A stretch of 64,000 nucleotides of DNA from Nitzschia sp. DOCU1 (lineage: Eukaryota > Bacillariophyta > Bacillariophyceae > Bacillariales > Bacillariaceae): the NCBI GenBank assembly GCA_951394045.1, contig OX595991.1:2976001-3040000 (forward strand), in the 5' to 3' direction. The notes under the pieces were generated by a model that saw only the letters and a program-made list of their open reading frames with translations, did not search any database and had not been told where the DNA came from. Both the position numbers and the translations under genes were made by a program. Below are positions 59,844 to 64,000 of the stretch, piece by piece. Every line of letters starts with the position of its first letter. Positions within the stretch are counted from its first letter, which is position 1.

Positions 59844-62192
59844 ATGGATTCGACTGACTTTCAAGCTATTGCGATGCGGCATGATGGGTTTGATGAAATA
59901 TCGTCATCATCAAGTGATGATGATAATAATTACGATGATTATGACGATGATTCCTTCTCCTCCTCTATTAGTAGTCACGAAGAATCAACTACGAGAGACC
60001 TACTTGCAAACGAGGAACGGCCGTCCGAAAGACGACAAAATAGCTTAGATGGAAGCAAGAGAAAGCAGTTCAGGGAAGCTGGTCGAACCCTTTCTCCGTC
60101 TGTCCGCAGCTGTGACTCTGGCGTCGTCTCGGCTATCTCCCGATTCAGTGGAGATGGACAATCGCACATTTCAACCATGCTGAAGGAAAGGCAGAGTCAT
60201 ACCGGTAGTTCTATGGATATGGCGCAGCAAAGGCGTAATCAACTCTTGGCCCGGGCAGGGCATCAGAGCGAGCATTTGCGCCACCATGTTCCATCGGAGA
60301 CATCACAACATGCCGGCACTGGTTCACTCCGGATAGACCTCAATCGCTCCTTCGGATTTTTTCCACCCCCGGCTGCAAGTAGTGGCACGAACTTTAGTCA
60401 GCGCCCTGCGCGGAGTAAATCAATGGACTTGGCACCACAGTATACACGTCAGCCAAACAATGCATTCCAGCGCTCTACAGAGCGAAGGGCCTCGTGTCAA
60501 GGAGGAAACTCTTTCTATTTGAACATGGCAGCATCAATTCAGCACAATGCAAGCTCCCTGAATATAGATTTGCACCGACCAGTTCTTGACTTGAATAATC
60601 TTAACCTGACGTCATCGTCAAGTCATCACAGCTCAAGTTCCCTTCACATTGGTTTGGACAAGCCCAATCTTGAGATAAAGCGTCGGCGGTCCATGGATAT
60701 GGCCCCGATACGTCCTCCAAGCTGCGCCGACACGGATTTGTACCGACCAGTTTTCGGCTTGAAGGATCCGAAGATGGCATCATCACCGAATGATCACAGC
60801 ACAAGCCCCACCAACAGTCAGCGGTCCATGGACGTGGCCCCGATACGACCTACAAGCTCCTCCGATTTGAAACGACTAGTTCTGGGCTTGAATGATCTGA
60901 AGATGGCATCACCATCGAATGATCACAGCGCAAGCCTCACCAACAGTCAGTGGTCCATGGACGTCCCCCCGATCCGACCTACAAGCGCCTCCAACCCGGA
61001 TTTGCACCGACTAGTTCTGGGCGCGAAGAATGATCCGAAGATGGCATTACCATCGAATGATCACAGCGCAAGCCTCACCAACAGTCAGCGGTCCATGGAC
61101 GTGCCCCCGATCCGACCTAAAAGCTCCTCCAACCCGGATTTGCACCGACTAGTTCTGGGCGCGAAGAATGATCCGAAGATGGCAGTACCATCGAATGATG
61201 ACAGCGCAAGCCTCACCAACAGTCAGCGGTCCATGGACATGCCCCCAATCCGTCCTAGAAGCTCCACCAACATGAACTTGGATCGACCAGTACCTGACTT
61301 GAATCGTTTCAACATGGGGTCATCAAGTCATCACAGCACAGGTTCCCTCAACATTGATTTTCACAAACCAACTCCGGGCTTTAATCCTCGGGAGCAAGTA
61401 GTACGCCGGCGGTCCTTTGACATGGTCCCGCTTCGCCCTACCCGCGAAAAGTCGATGCGAGTTATCCATGCGGCCGAACACAGCGAAAAAGGAGCAGGTG
61501 AAGTCGTCGATGACGAGCACGACATTGGGCATTTAATGTTGTCCAAGAACATTGAAGATGACTTTTCTGTTGAGAGCAGTGAATCTGATTTAGCTACGGA
61601 CCCTTCGTCAAACGACGACTCCGATGACGACTCCTCTTTTGAAAGTATGCTCAACGACCAACCATACGTTAGTCAACAAAGCAAAAGTCATTTGGAGCAC
61701 GATGATGCGGATTCCGTCGGGCCTGAGGTCGTAAGCTTGGATCGCTGGCAGTGCGGCACGTCTAGTCATCGTCCTGATGCTCCGTTTACCCCCGTGTCAA
61801 AAGAAGGGCCTCGCGGGAACATAGCGGCACCAGGCTATCTGATATCAGTTCGACCGTTGGATACAGTGACGTTTAGCCCAGCCGGTCGCCCGGATCCGGT
61901 CGCCTCAAAGATACCCCTCAACGGGGGGCAATTTAACGACTCCGAGTCCGAGCATTCGACTGAAGAAATAACACTCAGGCTGGATCCGGTGGAATCGACG
62001 GGGCACGGGCAAAACGAATTCCGAAGGGGGCAACGACGAGGCTCGCATTCGACGTATAATTCTCAATCGAGCGGCACCAGTTGCGACAGCAAGTCGAGTC
62101 AGAAATGGCGGCATTGTTTGACCCGTAGTATTGCGTTGAAAGGCTCAGAGTCCGGTAGAAGGAACAGGCCAGTGTCACGGTCTCGTTCCTAG
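59844..62192 (+). CDS. Ser-rich, disordered tandem-repeat protein
   Basis: 782 aa, no domain or membrane helix. N-terminus has an acidic/Ser block (SSSSDDDNNYDDYDDD). The centre (about residues 230-500) consists of repeats built on (R/W)SMD(V/M)(P/A)PIRP...DLHRLVLGL.(K)NDLKMA...NDHSASLTNSQ; four successive units are 43-46 aa long (129, 138, 138 bp). A shorter motif of SSSxHSxGSLNIDLHRPxxDLN is repeated on both sides. The C-terminus is basic and Ser-rich. Likely intrinsically disordered; possibly a phosphoprotein or structural protein. The frame is open one codon further 5' but the first ATG is 59844. Confidence 0.6.
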   Translation: MDSTDFQAIAMRHDGFDEISSSSSDDDNNYDDYDDDSFSSSISSHEESTTRDLLANEERPSERRQNSLDGSKRKQFREAGRTLSPSVRSCDSGVVSAISRFSGDGQSHISTMLKERQSHTGSSMDMAQQRRNQLLARAGHQSEHLRHHVPSETSQHAGTGSLRIDLNRSFGFFPPPAASSGTNFSQRPARSKSMDLAPQYTRQPNNAFQRSTERRASCQGGNSFYLNMAASIQHNASSLNIDLHRPVLDLNNLNLTSSSSHHSSSSLHIGLDKPNLEIKRRRSMDMAPIRPPSCADTDLYRPVFGLKDPKMASSPNDHSTSPTNSQRSMDVAPIRPTSSSDLKRLVLGLNDLKMASPSNDHSASLTNSQWSMDVPPIRPTSASNPDLHRLVLGAKNDPKMALPSNDHSASLTNSQRSMDVPPIRPKSSSNPDLHRLVLGAKNDPKMAVPSNDDSASLTNSQRSMDMPPIRPRSSTNMNLDRPVPDLNRFNMGSSSHHSTGSLNIDFHKPTPGFNPREQVVRRRSFDMVPLRPTREKSMRVIHAAEHSEKGAGEVVDDEHDIGHLMLSKNIEDDFSVESSESDLATDPSSNDDSDDDSSFESMLNDQPYVSQQSKSHLEHDDADSVGPEVVSLDRWQCGTSSHRPDAPFTPVSKEGPRGNIAAPGYLISVRPLDTVTFSPAGRPDPVASKIPLNGGQFNDSESEHSTEEITLRLDPVESTGHGQNEFRRGQRRGSHSTYNSQSSGTSCDSKSSQKWRHCLTRSIALKGSESGRRNRPVSRSRS
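60780..61260 (+). repeat. In-frame tandem repeats of 129-138 bp
   Basis: The word GAATGATCACAGC(G/A)CAAGCC starts units at about 60788, 60917, 61055 and (as GAATGATGACAGC) 61193, spaced 129, 138 and 138 bp. All are multiples of three. The last two units are nearly identical at the DNA level, suggesting recent expansion. Confidence 0.85.
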
Positions 62193-63709
62193 GAAAATTG
62201 GCCATGCAGGGCTGAGCCACCTGCTGCGTGATCCACATAAGAGCATCACTAATCGGGCCCATATTTTTTTGGGGTAAACTGGCCGTTTATGATTTATGGC
62301 GGAAGTTTATGGGGCTCTTCGCTTCGCATCACCAACCGCGTCATGGATATTTCCCCTTGATATTTTAGCTATTCCTACGTAGTGACGTTGATACTAGACA
62401 TATACTCATACCTTAAATATTGATTCGTTTTGGTCGGCAGAACTGACGACAACGAGGATGATGTGATGATCCTTTCTTGCCAACGATAATTGGATCGACA
62501 TTACACCCCCCCTGCTTCCTTTACATCCCTTTGTCCCATGATATGTGGCAATGCTGTCGGATTTGGAGGCGCTGGGCATGGCATTTGTTTTGAGACCGCA
62601 GACTGATACAGAAACAACAAGTTGATTGTTGCTTTCACTGCTGCTTTTGCGCTCGCTCTCTCTTTAGCATCGGACCCATCTTCGACCGTGCAAATGGTCA
62701 CTGTGCTTGGGTTATCACTAAACTACTTTGGGAGATCGAAACGTTGAGCGACGGTGAAGTTGCGGTAAATGAAGGCGTTGTTTTGTCCTTCTTGTTGTGG
62801 TGGTCGTCGGCATTGTGGATTTGATCGAACGGTTCGGCGGGAGAGGAAGCACTTTGCATAAACATATTCGCAATCGTATATGTTTCAATGCTCTTCTGAT
62901 TGATATTTTGTGGTTTGGTATAAATCGCCTGTTTATCTGTCGTCATAAATTTTTGAGCATATTTCATAAATTTTTGAGCATAGATTTTCCCCGGTAAGTG
63001 ATGCCAAAGTACGTCGTTTCGGATAAACGGGTCATTTATACCCCCCGATAAGTGATGCTCTAAGGCATGTGCTCCCAAGAACCTAAGTGAGCTATGAGTC
63101 TACTGATAGATCCCACGTGCCCGATGGCAGATAGCTAGATCTATATACAGGCTTTGATTTATCTACAGCGTACTCGCACTTGCTGCAGCGGCAGTGTTCT
63201 ACTCTCGCATCATCGATCAGGCTCAAGCTGTTTGGTAGCCAAAGGGAGTACAACCTCTAGTTCGTGCATGGCGCATCATGTCAGTCACATTGTGAAGATG
63301 CCATCGTTCCAAGTCGTTCCAAGTCGGCAGTCAACGCGCTCGCCTTCCCACCCCAAAAGCTTCCAAGAAATTCTCATGGGAACTGTGGGGGAATGTCATA
63401 ATTACTTTTTGTTTAATGACGACCTGCCTTACTTAACGGTTCACTTTGCCTTCGAAATCACTTTCCTCAACCTTTTTTATGGAAGACGCGAAGTTGGAAC
63501 GAAAACTGCACAGACCGGGCAAGCCGTGATGCGCCTTCACACGGTGGTACGAATGAATTTCGTCCACCCCCCGCGCTTTCAAAAACAACTGTGAACCACC
63601 AACATCTATAAGATATGTGCGAGACCCACCCCAAAAGCCAAAAACGACTCACAATTTACGAAAGCAGCACAGCAATTCAATTGCGTATTGAATAATCGGT
63701 CGCCACACC
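62193..63709. other. Intergenic with short tandem repeats
   Basis: 1.5 kb without a convincing gene. ATAAATTTTTGAGCATA(T/G) is repeated in tandem at about 62945-62985; CGTTCCAAGT is doubled at about 63306-63325; (C)CCCGGTAAGTGATGC / CCCCGATAAGTGATGC recur at 62990 and 63045. A plus ORF at 63154-63594 has no recognisable protein character. Confidence 0.4.
62945..62986. repeat. Short tandem duplication
   Basis: Two adjacent copies of a 21-base unit containing AAATTTTTGAGCATA, separated by TTTCAT. Confidence 0.75.
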
Positions 63710-64000
63710 ATGATGTGCCAGAGACAGTCTTCTTTCACCATCAATTCGTTTGCATCGAAACAAGCCGAGATTGTGTACACTTCCTTCTTGTCGTCCCAGT
63801 CTTCTTTGTTTTCGAACTCTGGCGAAGGTTGTGGCCATGGCGATGATTATCGACTTGATGCATCAAAGCACGGCAGCTGGCCAATTCATCTTGACCTCTT
63901 AAGAAGCAACTTTGACTTTTCCGAAATTTTCCCGTTGATTGAGCTTCAAGTTGCGGGCAACTCTACCACTACACGAGCCCAGAAGGAAGCGTCTGAAGAA
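63710..64000 (+). CDS. Start of an unknown ORF, cut by the right edge
   Basis: From the tandem ATG at 63710 the frame is open for 97 codons to the window end. The protein is hydrophilic, Ser-rich at first, then DLLRSNFDFSEIFPLIELQV, which looks like folded sequence. No family recognised. Partial by truncation. Confidence 0.45.
   Translation, partial: MMCQRQSSFTINSFASKQAEIVYTSFLSSQSSLFSNSGEGCGHGDDYRLDASKHGSWPIHLDLLRSNFDFSEIFPLIELQVAGNSTTTRAQKEASEE

Noticed and set aside
1..64000. CRISPR array, bacterial operons or a prophage
   Set aside because: No regularly spaced short repeats, monocistronic genes with spliceosomal introns, and eukaryotic domain content.
1..64000. tRNA or rRNA genes
   Set aside because: I looked for GGTTCGA-type T-loops and paired A/B-box words; the candidates (for example near 35796) lack a matching acceptor stem.

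Overview
This is a nuclear, protein-coding window of a photosynthetic stramenopile, most likely a pennate diatom. The sequence shows long ORFs with few introns. The six introns I could place are all GT-AG and 77-95 nt long. Several proteins begin with a signal peptide followed by an aromatic or Leu residue, as in diatom plastid presequences. Many products are secretory or Golgi proteins. The species call is inference; I cannot name it from sequence alone.

Layout: 1-3847 (-) is the N-terminal part of a multidomain DNA cytosine-5 methyltransferase that runs off the left edge. 4186-5367 (+) is a PAPS sulfotransferase. 5662-9233 holds two divergently transcribed paralogous membrane proteins ending in a Notch/LNR-like cysteine module; the DNA between them carries hairpins and a near-perfect inverted repeat. 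9690-17316 has a kinase-like membrane protein, a type II NAD(P)H dehydrogenase, and a large YbaK + ankyrin + 3'-5' exonuclease fusion. 17338-21295 is a direct segmental duplication of an unknown acidic protein, with a foldback element and a G19 run between the copies. 22859-33780 carries a class III aminotransferase, a beta-propeller phytase (one intron), a SAM-like membrane protein, a nucleotide-sugar transporter (one intron) and a Golgi-type JmjC oxygenase (one intron). 33.8-39.6 kb is gene-poor: direct and inverted repeats, a region that looks like a spliced transcript without a recognisable protein, and a decayed SAP-domain gene. 39656-44279 has an RBR ubiquitin ligase, a GT92-like glycosyltransferase and a small four-helix membrane protein. 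45088-51686 is a VPS13/chorein-like giant gene with one apparent frame break and three C-terminal introns. 51699-54005 (-) fuses a queuosine-tRNA mannosyltransferase-like enzyme to a SpoU RNA methylase. 54433-57213 (-) is a fused PabA-PabB aminodeoxychorismate synthase, 57621-59372 an arylsulfatase, and 59844-62192 a Ser-rich tandem-repeat protein. A new ORF begins at 63710 and runs off the right edge.

There are no operons here. Shared themes are the secretory pathway and cell surface (sulfotransferase, sulfatase, GT92, nucleotide-sugar transporter, lumenal JmjC, LNR proteins, phytase), plastid metabolism (NDH-2, ADC synthase, possibly the YbaK-exonuclease protein) and nucleic-acid modification (DNA methylase, tRNA-modifying fusion). 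The best candidates for something new are the mannosyltransferase-SpoU fusion, the YbaK-ankyrin-exonuclease fusion, and the repeated Y-x-F-G-D motif placed on successive exon junctions of the VPS13-like gene.
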